Source: Kiritimatiellia bacterium (GTDB lineage Bacteria; Verrucomicrobiota; Kiritimatiellia; SLAD01). Taken from it: a stretch of DNA of 5,274 nt. The notes beneath the pieces are model-generated. The model was not told where the DNA came from, did no database searches, and saw nothing but the letters and a program-made list of their open reading frames with translations. Shown piece by piece: positions 1 to 5,274 of this stretch. The DNA is taken from positions 1 through 5,274 of the forward strand of contig SLLF01000085.1 of assembly GCA_007134175.1 (NCBI GenBank), read 5' to 3'. Within the stretch, counting starts at the first letter, position 1; the number at the start of each line of letters is the position of its first letter. Made by a program: the position numbers and the translations under genes.

Positions 1-304
1 ACGTACCGTGCGGGGTGTGCCACTTAGTCGTTTTGCGCGGGCCTTGCTGGCCTTCCGTTGTCTCCACTTCGGGTTCAATCCCGTCATAGTGCTGGTGCAC
101 GCCCCCGTTCACATTACGCGAGAAGATGTCGGCATCGAGGACGTGGAGGGCGTCGATGGAATCATGGCATCCGCGCAGCTCGGCGGGCAGGGAGTCGTTT
201 TGCTGGTGGTGCGTAAACCACTGGTGAAAATTCATAGTGAAAGGCACCCAGGCGGGTGTCTCCCCCTTCAGTACCCGCCGTAGATTGTCTCGTCTGGATA
301 TCAT
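1..304 (-). CDS. Uroporphyrinogen decarboxylase-superfamily protein (MtaA/CmuA-like), 3' end off the left edge
   Basis: The reverse strand is open from an ATG at 304 to the window edge, giving 101 N-terminal residues without a stop. The start reads MISRRDNLRRVLKGE followed by TPAWVPF, the typical opening of UROD-superfamily proteins (basic start, RVL-x-G, then a VPF strand). Around residues 95-101 a W-x-TP-x-G segment matches the 'W.TP.G' strand seen in this family. True HemE has an MRQAGRY motif after the first strand; here that place reads TMNFHQWF, so this is probably not the haem-pathway enzyme. The family includes corrinoid-dependent methyltransferases of the MtaA/MtbA/CmuA type and many uncharacterised proteins in PVC bacteria. 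The zinc-ligand and active-site half is outside the window, so activity cannot be decided. The start is fixed by homology: an in-frame TAA lies at 316-314, and no clear Shine-Dalgarno precedes the ATG. The gene lies 99 bp after the rhamnosidase stop on the same strand, so co-transcription is possible. Confidence 0.85.
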   Translation of the reverse strand, partial: MISRRDNLRRVLKGETPAWVPFTMNFHQWFTHHQQNDSLPAELRGCHDSIDALHVLDADIFSRNVNGGVHQHYDGIEPEVETTEGQQGPRKTTKWHTPHGT

Positions 305-345
305 GCGCGCAGGTTAGCAGATGCTACGCCGCAGGCGATATCTTT

Positions 346-351
346 TTTATA
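346..351 (-). promoter_or_regulatory. Weak -10-like element upstream of the UROD-like gene
   Basis: The 99-bp gap between the rhamnosidase stop and the UROD-like start holds one AT-rich patch (about 341-354). On the minus strand it contains TATAAA at 351-346, which would place a transcript start about 35 nt before the ATG. No good -35 hexamer is found at 16-18 bp spacing (the best is ATTTCA, 3 of 6). Neither a strong promoter nor an intrinsic terminator is visible in the gap, so read-through from the rhamnosidase gene is equally likely. Confidence 0.2.
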
Positions 352-403
352 ATCGTCTGCCGCCACATGAAATCCAGCGGTGTCGGAGCGTGTGCTGTTT
401 TGG

Positions 404-2956
404 TTAGGCTTGCCCGGTGAGGCGAATTTCCGACACGCGGTCCGCCTCCCAGATGAAACGCGAGGCGGATGGGATGGCGGGCACGGAGACCTCCTGTGTT
501 GCGGCCAGGGAGCGCGTGCCGACGGTAATGTGTTTTGCGTTGGGCGCGAAGAGCGCATCCAGGACGACCTTTCGCGGTGATGGCAGTTCCAAGCACAGTT
601 GCCAGTCGTTACCGTGCTTTTCCATTTGCAGCACATAGTTGCCATCGGGACCGGGCAGCGTGCCGGTCAGGGTGGTCAGCGGCCCCGGTTGGGGCGCTAT
701 GCGCACGGAGGCAAAGCCCGGCGCGGCAGGTTGTATGCCGCATAGTTCACCCAGCAGGGCCGTCGGCACACCGAGTCCGGCACCTTGCGCAACCGCACGG
801 CTATTGCGGCAGCGCCAGCGTCCCAGGGTATTCTCGCCGAACAGGCACCAGGTCTCCGGCCAGGTATCGAGCCCCTGCGCTTCCAATCGGCCCAGGCGAT
901 CGTGCATCCAGCGAATAGCCAGCTCCGGCCGACCGGCGTGGATGAAGGCGGCCGGCAGATACAGCCACGCCGGCGACGCTTGCCCGAAAAATTGCGGGGC
1001 CTCGGCCCAGCGATCGAGGGCGGAACGGATCATGGGTGCCGGGGCCAGGTTCCAGAGCGCCACCAGGCTGTTGGCGTGCTCGCTGGCATGTTTCTGGGGT
1101 TGGCCGTCAATCAAGGCGTCCACGAAAACGCCCCGTCGCGTATCGTACCAACGCGGGATATGAGCGCGCATGCGCCGACCAATCTCCGCCCACGGATTTC
1201 CTGATTTCCCGATGGCCTCCGCCAGATCCGCCGCCCGGCGCATGACCTCGGCGGTCATGGCTTGCAATGGCAGGAAGTGTCCGCGGCGCTCCATGTGCCC
1301 CCAGTCAAACCAGATGTTATAGGGCGGCAGCGTCATCATCGCGTCCCGGTCAAGGCAGGACGCGCTCAACTCCAGCAGGCGCACTACGCCGGGCCACAAG
1401 TGGCGCACCAGAGCGCGGTCGGCGACGTGCTGGTAGTGTTCCCATAAGCGTAACGGCAGGGAGAGCGCGTGGTCGAACAGCGAAGCACGATCATCTTGGT
1501 GCCCGGGATAGCTATAGCGGTATTGTCCGGTTGCGTGCTGTCCTTCCGCGTGCTGGATGAAATAGCGCCGCAGCAAGGCCCCATCACCAAAGCAGTGCAT
1601 GATGGAGGGCACGATGGCCGAGCAGTCTCCTAAGTACTGTTTCCTTTCACGCGAAGGGTTGTCCATGGTCCGGTCGACTACGTTCAAGTCCGTGGTGCGA
1701 CGCACCATGTCAAACAAACGACCTAGTCGGGGGTCGCTGGCGGCGAAGGCACCCCGTTGTTCGAAATGATTCCGCACCTCCTCCGCCCAGACTTCGTCCA
1801 GCGTCAGCTCGCCGGCTAGATTGCGAAACGTAAGCTGGACATAGCGGAAGTGACGCCAGTCAGCGGATTCCCATTGCTGTGCCCCGGGGCGCGCAATGTA
1901 GTGGTCGGCCAAGGCGGTGCGGCGGGAGATATAGGGCACCACCCGTCCTTCTTCGAGGCGATACGCGTAGCCGATATCGATCGCGGCGGCCTCGGCAGTA
2001 AGACGGAACCCGAAGCGCGCATTCATCAGGCGGCCGAAATCGAGAAGAAGGGTGGCGTTGCGCAGGCCGTCGAAGGTGTCATCCGCTTCCTCGGGCGAGG
2101 AATTGCGGATTTTCGTCCCCCCCGAACCTGAAACCAGGCATTCGGCTGCGCTGACAACCGCCTTGGACAGAGGGCGGATGCGCTCCAGGCTCATCCGCAC
2201 GGCGGTGTCCTCGGCGCTGGCCTCCCGCTGTTGCAGCACTTCGCCGACTTGCCGCACGGCGGCGGGTCGATGCCGTGTCCGGCGCAGGGGGCGAGTCTCG
2301 CAGGGAATCAGATTCACCCAAGGGAAAAAACGCGCCTGGGGTTGCGCGGCCCCCCAAAGTGGGTGGGCGGGGGATATTACCGGGCGGGCGTGCGGCCAGG
2401 CGCGGTCGTCGAAATCAGTCAGCTCCCAGCCCGGGGTATCTGCATGTGCATCGAAGATTTCCGGCCACATCGAGTCACCGAGGCGGACGGTCGGCTTGTG
2501 ATATGCCGGGCAGGGCAGGGCGCGCCAGGTATCGTTGGTGGCCGCGATTACGGAGCCGTCTGCTTCGATCTGGCAAAGCAGGCCGTGCGCATTGGCGTGC
2601 GCCGTAAACCCGCCACGACCCTCGTCGTGATAGACCCGGATAGCCAAACCATTGGCCCCGGGCTTAAGGAGCGTAGTGATGTCATACGTCTGGTATCGCT
2701 TGAAACGAGGATCGGATATCGGAGGCCCATGATCGAGCAGTGCGCCATTGACCCAAAGCGTCGCCTCTCGTTCGGCGGCCACGCGCAATAGGGCTGCAGC
2801 CGGCATGCGGGCAAGGCGAAATACCCGTCGGAAATAGACGTAGTCATGCGTGCCGCTGGTCGGTTCCGCGCTCCAGATCCAGGCTGCCTGCCATGTGGGT
2901 GGAGGCCAGTCAGGTGCGGCGTCAGGAAAAGGTCCGGATCCAAGGGGTAGGTTCAT
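404..2956 (-). CDS. Alpha-L-rhamnosidase-like glycoside hydrolase, GH78 type, no signal peptide
   Basis: This 850-residue protein is expected to release terminal alpha-L-rhamnose from oligosaccharides or glycosides by inverting hydrolysis. Residues about 20-115 form an N-terminal lectin-like sandwich (WQAAWIWS, YVYFRRVFRL, LWVNG, YDITTLL, ANGLAIRVYH), a hallmark of bacterial rhamnosidases. A second beta-sandwich region runs to about 400, an (alpha/alpha)6 barrel to about 740, and a C-terminal beta domain from about 745 (PGFASVRIAPQPG) to the end. The barrel opens with MDNPSRERKQYLGD: D432, E437 and D444 have the same spacing (5 and 7) as D567, E572 and D579 of Bacillus RhaB. E701 in TWPETW fits the catalytic base (RhaB E841). 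The ATG at 2956 was chosen because GAGGAG lies 5 nt upstream; a longer reading to 3181 adds 75 atypical residues over the intergenic region and alr. The N-terminus MNLPLGSGPFPD is not a signal peptide, so the enzyme is probably cytoplasmic and acts on imported substrate. No frameshift is seen. Substrate specificity is inferred from family only. Confidence 0.9.
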   Translation of the reverse strand: MNLPLGSGPFPDAAPDWPPPTWQAAWIWSAEPTSGTHDYVYFRRVFRLARMPAAALLRVAAEREATLWVNGALLDHGPPISDPRFKRYQTYDITTLLKPGANGLAIRVYHDEGRGGFTAHANAHGLLCQIEADGSVIAATNDTWRALPCPAYHKPTVRLGDSMWPEIFDAHADTPGWELTDFDDRAWPHARPVISPAHPLWGAAQPQARFFPWVNLIPCETRPLRRTRHRPAAVRQVGEVLQQREASAEDTAVRMSLERIRPLSKAVVSAAECLVSGSGGTKIRNSSPEEADDTFDGLRNATLLLDFGRLMNARFGFRLTAEAAAIDIGYAYRLEEGRVVPYISRRTALADHYIARPGAQQWESADWRHFRYVQLTFRNLAGELTLDEVWAEEVRNHFEQRGAFAASDPRLGRLFDMVRRTTDLNVVDRTMDNPSRERKQYLGDCSAIVPSIMHCFGDGALLRRYFIQHAEGQHATGQYRYSYPGHQDDRASLFDHALSLPLRLWEHYQHVADRALVRHLWPGVVRLLELSASCLDRDAMMTLPPYNIWFDWGHMERRGHFLPLQAMTAEVMRRAADLAEAIGKSGNPWAEIGRRMRAHIPRWYDTRRGVFVDALIDGQPQKHASEHANSLVALWNLAPAPMIRSALDRWAEAPQFFGQASPAWLYLPAAFIHAGRPELAIRWMHDRLGRLEAQGLDTWPETWCLFGENTLGRWRCRNSRAVAQGAGLGVPTALLGELCGIQPAAPGFASVRIAPQPGPLTTLTGTLPGPDGNYVLQMEKHGNDWQLCLELPSPRKVVLDALFAPNAKHITVGTRSLAATQEVSVPAIPSASRFIWEADRVSEIRLTGQA

Positions 2957-2961
2957 GTTAT

Positions 2962-2967
2962 CTCCTC
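2962..2967 (-). promoter_or_regulatory. Shine-Dalgarno of the rhamnosidase gene
   Basis: On the minus strand GAGGAG precedes the ATG at 2956 with a 5-nt gap (ATAAC). It is the best ribosome binding site in the window and decides the start of the GH78 gene against the longer upstream reading frame. Confidence 0.75.
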
Positions 2968-2983
2968 GCCGCGTACCTTGGGG

Positions 2984-3015
2984 CCGGTAAACGATGGCTG
3001 TCAACCCGTAAGCGA
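2984..3015. repeat. Imperfect direct repeat at 21-bp spacing in the divergent intergenic region
   Basis: CCGGTAAACGA (2984-2994) recurs as CCCGTAAGCGA (3005-3015), 9 of 11 identical with a period of exactly 21 bp, two helical turns. The copies flank the TTGACA hexamer at 3004-2999 (minus strand). AraC-family activators of sugar genes often bind direct half-sites about 21 bp apart near a -35 element, so an operator for the rhamnosidase gene is conceivable. By a rough estimate about one 11-mer pair this similar is expected by chance in 121 bp at any spacing, so the support is mainly position and period. Confidence 0.25.
2999..3004 (-). promoter_or_regulatory. Perfect -35-like hexamer TTGACA upstream of the rhamnosidase gene
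   Basis: The minus strand reads TTGACA at 3004-2999, 43 nt before the ATG at 2956. At 17- and 18-bp spacing the next hexamers are CCAAGG and CAAGGT, which are poor -10 matches. Either the promoter needs an activator, or a non-housekeeping sigma factor is used, or the hexamer is chance. Confidence 0.25.
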
Positions 3016-3041
3016 GTTGCCTGGGCACCGCGCATGAAGTC

Positions 3042-3071
3042 TTGGCGCAGGATTGGTTCTTACCGTATGCT
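3042..3071 (+). promoter_or_regulatory. Weak promoter candidate for alr, possibly leaderless
   Basis: TTGGCG (3042-3047) and TATGCT (3066-3071) each match the sigma-70 consensus at 4 of 6 positions, with an 18-bp spacer. The predicted start would fall at about 3078, the A of the alr ATG. No Shine-Dalgarno is present before that ATG, which agrees with a leaderless mRNA but does not prove one. Confidence 0.2.
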
Positions 3072-3077
3072 GCCGTT

Positions 3078-4214
3078 ATGAAAGGGTCCTGGGTTTCTGT
3101 TGATGGTGCGGTTTTGGCGGCGAATATCGCCGCTTTGCGCGCGGCGTTGCAGCCACGTACCGAAATCATGTTTGTCATCAAGGCGGATGCCTACGGGCAC
3201 GGCTTGCTGCCGACGGCGCAGTTGGCGGTAGCGGCCGGGGTGCGCTGGTTTGGCGTGGCCCACTTGCGGGAGGCGTTGCAAGTGCGCGCGGTGTTGCCGT
3301 CGGTGAACCTGCTGGTGATGGGGGTGGTGGAACCCGCCGATGCCGCCGTGGTGGCGCGCGAAAACTTGGCGTGTATGGTGGTGGACGTGGCGCACGGGCG
3401 CGCCTTGGCCGCCGCGGCGCGCGCGGCCGGCGTTACGGTCCGGGCGCATCTAAAGGTGGATACCGGCATGGGACGGTTGGGGGTACAATGGCCGGCTGCG
3501 GTGGCTTCCTTTGCGGCGTTACAGGGGATGCCGGAGTTGGTGTGGGAAGGCATTTGCAGCCATTTTGCTACCGTCGAGCCAGAGCAGCCGTCATCTGCCG
3601 CGACCCAGGCCGAGCGTTTTCTGACCATCGCGGCCGCTGCCGAAGAACGGTTGGGCCGCCCGCTGCGCAAACATATTTCCAGCAGCCGCGCGATTGTCTA
3701 CCATCCGGAATGGGACTTGGAGATGGTGCGGCCCGGCATCGCCTTGTACGGGTACGGCGCGGCGGAAGCGGGATTGCGTTTTCAGACCGCGCCCGCCTTG
3801 CAGTGGCAATGCCAGGTGATGCAGGTGAAGTCCGTCCCGGCCGGGACGGCCGTGGGCTACTACGGAACCCATGTAACGCCCGCTCCTACGCGGCTGGCCA
3901 TTTTGTCGGCCGGTTACGCCGATGGTTATCACCGGGCGCTCAGCAACCGCGGACATGTGCTGATTCGCGGGCGGCGCTGTCGGGTAGTCGGTCGAGTCAG
4001 CATGAATTGGATCAGCGTGGACGTGGGCCCGGAGGGACCGGCGGAGCCGGGCGACACGGCGGTCTTGATCGGGCAGCAGGGCTCGGTTTCTGTGTGGGCT
4101 GGTGAGCTGGCCCGATTGTGCCGGACCATTCCTTACGAAATGCTGGTGGGCATCGACCGGCAAGCGGAGCGCCATTACATCAACGATGCAGCCACCAGTC
4201 CGCGGTCATGCTGA
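3078..4214 (+). CDS. alr: Alanine racemase, PLP-dependent
   Basis: This 378-residue protein interconverts L- and D-alanine in the cytoplasm, providing D-alanine for peptidoglycan. It has the usual family length and layout: an N-terminal PLP barrel and a C-terminal beta domain. Visible landmarks are VIKADAYGHG with K35 as the PLP Schiff-base lysine, HLKVDTGMGRLG with K126 and R133, SHFAT with H162, HISSSRAI with S203 in the phosphate-binding region, VRPGIALYG with R218 facing the pyridine nitrogen, AGYADGYHR with Y280 as the second catalytic base, and IPYE with Y353 at the active-site entrance. One oddity is GRVSMNWISVD at 305-315, where most homologues have Met-Asp after the Ser or Cys. The ATG at 3078 is preferred because MKGSWVSVDG aligns with normal Alr N-termini; a TTG at 3042 would add 12 unusual residues. 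Neither start has a Shine-Dalgarno. The gene is divergent from the rhamnosidase gene and convergent with a small minus-strand gene overlapping its last 35 bp. Confidence 0.95.
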   Translation: MKGSWVSVDGAVLAANIAALRAALQPRTEIMFVIKADAYGHGLLPTAQLAVAAGVRWFGVAHLREALQVRAVLPSVNLLVMGVVEPADAAVVARENLACMVVDVAHGRALAAAARAAGVTVRAHLKVDTGMGRLGVQWPAAVASFAALQGMPELVWEGICSHFATVEPEQPSSAATQAERFLTIAAAAEERLGRPLRKHISSSRAIVYHPEWDLEMVRPGIALYGYGAAEAGLRFQTAPALQWQCQVMQVKSVPAGTAVGYYGTHVTPAPTRLAILSAGYADGYHRALSNRGHVLIRGRRCRVVGRVSMNWISVDVGPEGPAEPGDTAVLIGQQGSVSVWAGELARLCRTIPYEMLVGIDRQAERHYINDAATSPRSC

Positions 4215-4392
4215 TCAGGCAGATGGCGGCCAGGGTGACGGAAATGCCGATGGTGAGCACCATGTGCGCTTCCGCTTCAGGATGGGCGTGTTGCTGGGCC
4301 TGCTCGTTAATCAACCAGACAATCAGCCCACCCGTGGCCAGGCTTAACAAAGCCAACCATCCTAGAAACCTTTTCGGTCGCGGTCGTTTCAT
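4180..4392 (-). CDS. Small two-TM membrane protein with His/Glu-rich loop, unknown function
   Basis: I do not recognise this 70-residue protein. It starts with a basic segment (MKRPRPKR), followed by a hydrophobic helix at about 9-28, a polar loop at 29-43 (NEQAQQHAHPEAEAH) and a second helix at about 44-64, ending in ADWWLHR. By the positive-inside rule both ends would be cytoplasmic and the loop periplasmic. The loop holds H35, H37 and H43 with E30, E39 and E41, so weak metal binding is possible but unproven. The clean two-helix pattern supports a real gene over a chance frame. The ATG is at 4392; only a weak AAGAAG lies upstream. It follows the batE-like gene by 78 bp on the same strand and may be co-transcribed with it. 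Its last codons overlap the 3' end of alr by 35 bp on the opposite strand. Confidence 0.7.
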   Translation of the reverse strand: MKRPRPKRFLGWLALLSLATGGLIVWLINEQAQQHAHPEAEAHMVLTIGISVTLAAICLISMTADWWLHR

Positions 4393-4470
4393 GCTACGTC
4401 TTCTTGTTGCCCCCTCTCCACTTCGATTGTGAACAGGGACACTTCGCCTCAGGCAGGAGTCCCGTCGGCA
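4393..4470 (-). other. Short spacer between the batE-like gene and the small membrane protein gene
   Basis: This 78-bp gap contains a weak foldback on the minus strand (GGGAC paired with GTCCC, with GCC-TGA-GGC nested inside) but no T-tract, so it is not a convincing intrinsic terminator. No clear promoter is visible. The two flanking genes probably share a transcript. Confidence 0.35.
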
Positions 4471-5247
4471 CTACTGTGGCGACGGTAACACCCGCTCGCC
4501 GACATTCTGGCGAACCCAACCCTCTCTCTGGTCTAAGCGCACCCTATACCACCCTGTGGCGCCACCCATAATGCGCACGGTTGAGCCTTTGGGCAAGGAA
4601 AAATGTGCCGTGGCATTATCGAGCGGAGCGAACAGCGCTTCCAGGCCCGATGCCGTGATGACGTATGCCGGTCGCCACTGGAGGTCAAGCCGCTGATACA
4701 AGCCGGCCATGGCCAGTAGAACGACCAGCATCCAAAAGCAGGCCAGCCCACGCCAGGTCCGCCGCTGACCAGCCGACCACCAGTGGCCCGCCAAGTGAAA
4801 CGCCAGGAGCCACCAGGCCACGGTGGCCACACCCACCCATTCGCCCAGGCTGAGTAGCTGCAACCTGCGGGTCCACCACGCCAGCCCGGGTTCCAGCGCA
4901 GCGGTTTCTGCCAGCACAAAATCGAGATTCCGACGCGCCGTCCGGTCGCGCGGAGCCAAGTGCTGCGCCCGACGATACGCGAGAACCGCTGCACCGATAT
5001 CACCGACCCGGTACTGGGCGTTTCCCAAATTGTAGTAAAGTGCCGGCGCCCGCCAGCCCGCTGCTAGCAGTTGGGAATAAAGCTCCACGGCCACCCCATA
5101 GTCCCCGGCATCATAGGCCAGGGCCGCCTGTGCAAAGATTGTGTCAGGATCGTCCGGTGGTTCCGCGACCGCAACGGCTACCAGCAGAGCCAACGCACCC
5201 AGCGCGTGGCGCCAGCCGGGAATGGAATGGGGCAGGGTCTTACGCAA
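4471..5247 (-). CDS. batE: BatE-like protein: signal peptide, TPR repeats, two TM helices, SH3-type domain
   Basis: Residues 1-28 look like a signal peptide (RK and WRH basic region, then ALGALALLVAVAVA). Two TPR units follow at about 36-68 and 69-102 (YYNLGNAQYRVGDIGAAVLAYRRA), then RRNLDFVL, typical of BatE. Hydrophobic helices lie at about 136-156 and 167-184, and a bacterial SH3 domain at about 194-256 (LPKGSTVRIM, GWYRVRL, GWVRQNVGERVL). This order matches BatE of the Bat aerotolerance operon (BatA-BatE with a MoxR ATPase), whose proteins are thought to form an envelope complex; the exact role is not settled. BatD would be expected upstream, beyond the right edge; a TAG in another frame at 5260-5258 could be the end of such a gene. 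The start is uncertain: TTG at 5247 gives a good signal peptide but has no Shine-Dalgarno, and the frame stays open to the edge at 5274, so translation may begin outside the window. Confidence 0.85.
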   Translation of the reverse strand: MRKTLPHSIPGWRHALGALALLVAVAVAEPPDDPDTIFAQAALAYDAGDYGVAVELYSQLLAAGWRAPALYYNLGNAQYRVGDIGAAVLAYRRAQHLAPRDRTARRNLDFVLAETAALEPGLAWWTRRLQLLSLGEWVGVATVAWWLLAFHLAGHWWSAGQRRTWRGLACFWMLVVLLAMAGLYQRLDLQWRPAYVITASGLEALFAPLDNATAHFSLPKGSTVRIMGGATGWYRVRLDQREGWVRQNVGERVLPSPQ

Positions 5248-5274
5248 AAAGAAGAAACTAAAGGGCGTGTGGCC

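Noticed and set aside
8..283. Plus-strand open frame of 91 codons at the left edge
   Set aside because: It lies opposite the UROD-like gene, whose minus-strand frame shows clear family motifs; the plus frame resembles no protein and is a shadow.
326..350. CGCC-GCA-GGCG foldback followed by a T-run on the plus strand, terminator-like
   Set aside because: The stem is only 4 bp, a 4-nt gap precedes the T-run, and no plus-strand gene lies upstream to be terminated. A TATAAT at 348-353 on the plus strand also has no -35 partner.
2052..2791. Long plus-strand frames antisense to the rhamnosidase (up to 186 codons)
   Set aside because: Long antisense frames are expected in GC-rich coding DNA; the sequences are Arg/Pro/Gly-rich with no motifs.
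2986..2998. GGTAAACGATGGC as a LacI-type operator
   Set aside because: It has the central CG but the flanks are not palindromic, so it does not fit the inverted-repeat operator of that family.
2957..3181. 75-residue N-terminal extension of the rhamnosidase frame
   Set aside because: It crosses the intergenic region and runs antisense into alr, has no domain character, and the strong Shine-Dalgarno lies before the internal ATG at 2956.
3371..4105. 244-codon plus-strand frame inside alr and minus-strand frames opposite it
   Set aside because: They overlap an unambiguous alanine racemase in another frame and are composition artefacts.
1..5274. Search by eye for CRISPR arrays, tRNA, terminal inverted repeats, transposase, toxin-antitoxin or defence genes
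   Set aside because: No regularly spaced repeats, tRNA-like cloverleaf, transposase motifs or defence-type domains were seen.

Overview
The window is GC-rich bacterial chromosome-type DNA, densely coding, with no sign of tRNA, rRNA, CRISPR, insertion sequence or phage. The gene content points to the PVC superphylum (Kiritimatiellota, Lentisphaerota, Verrucomicrobiota or Planctomycetota-like). It combines an MtaA/UROD-like 'uroporphyrinogen decarboxylase family' protein, an unexported GH78-type alpha-L-rhamnosidase and a BatE-type TPR/SH3 membrane protein. The taxon is an inference from gene content; no marker gene is present.

Left block, minus strand (1-2956). A GH78 alpha-L-rhamnosidase-like gene of 850 codons (404-2956) is followed 99 bp downstream by the first 101 codons of a UROD-superfamily gene (1-304), whose 3' end lies beyond the left edge. 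The pair may be co-transcribed in a carbohydrate-use locus.

Divergent intergenic region (2957-3077, 121 bp). This is the only real control region in the window. It carries the strong Shine-Dalgarno of the rhamnosidase, a perfect TTGACA hexamer on the minus strand without a convincing -10, an imperfect 21-bp-spaced direct repeat around that hexamer, and a weak plus-strand promoter candidate that would give a leaderless alr mRNA.

Right block. On the plus strand, alr (3078-4214) encodes a complete PLP-dependent alanine racemase, which supplies D-alanine for peptidoglycan. Running towards it on the minus strand are a BatE-like exported TPR/two-TM/SH3 protein (4471 to about 5247, start uncertain and possibly beyond the edge) and a 70-residue two-TM protein with a His/Glu-rich loop (4180-4392). 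The 3' end of the small gene overlaps the 3' end of alr by 35 bp on the opposite strand.

Most of the window is ordinary. The least explained items are the small His-loop membrane protein, the intergenic repeat, the Asn/Trp substitution at the usually Met-Asp-x active-site segment of Alr, and the pairing of a rhamnosidase with a UROD-like methyltransferase-family gene. I did not find evidence for a new multi-gene system.
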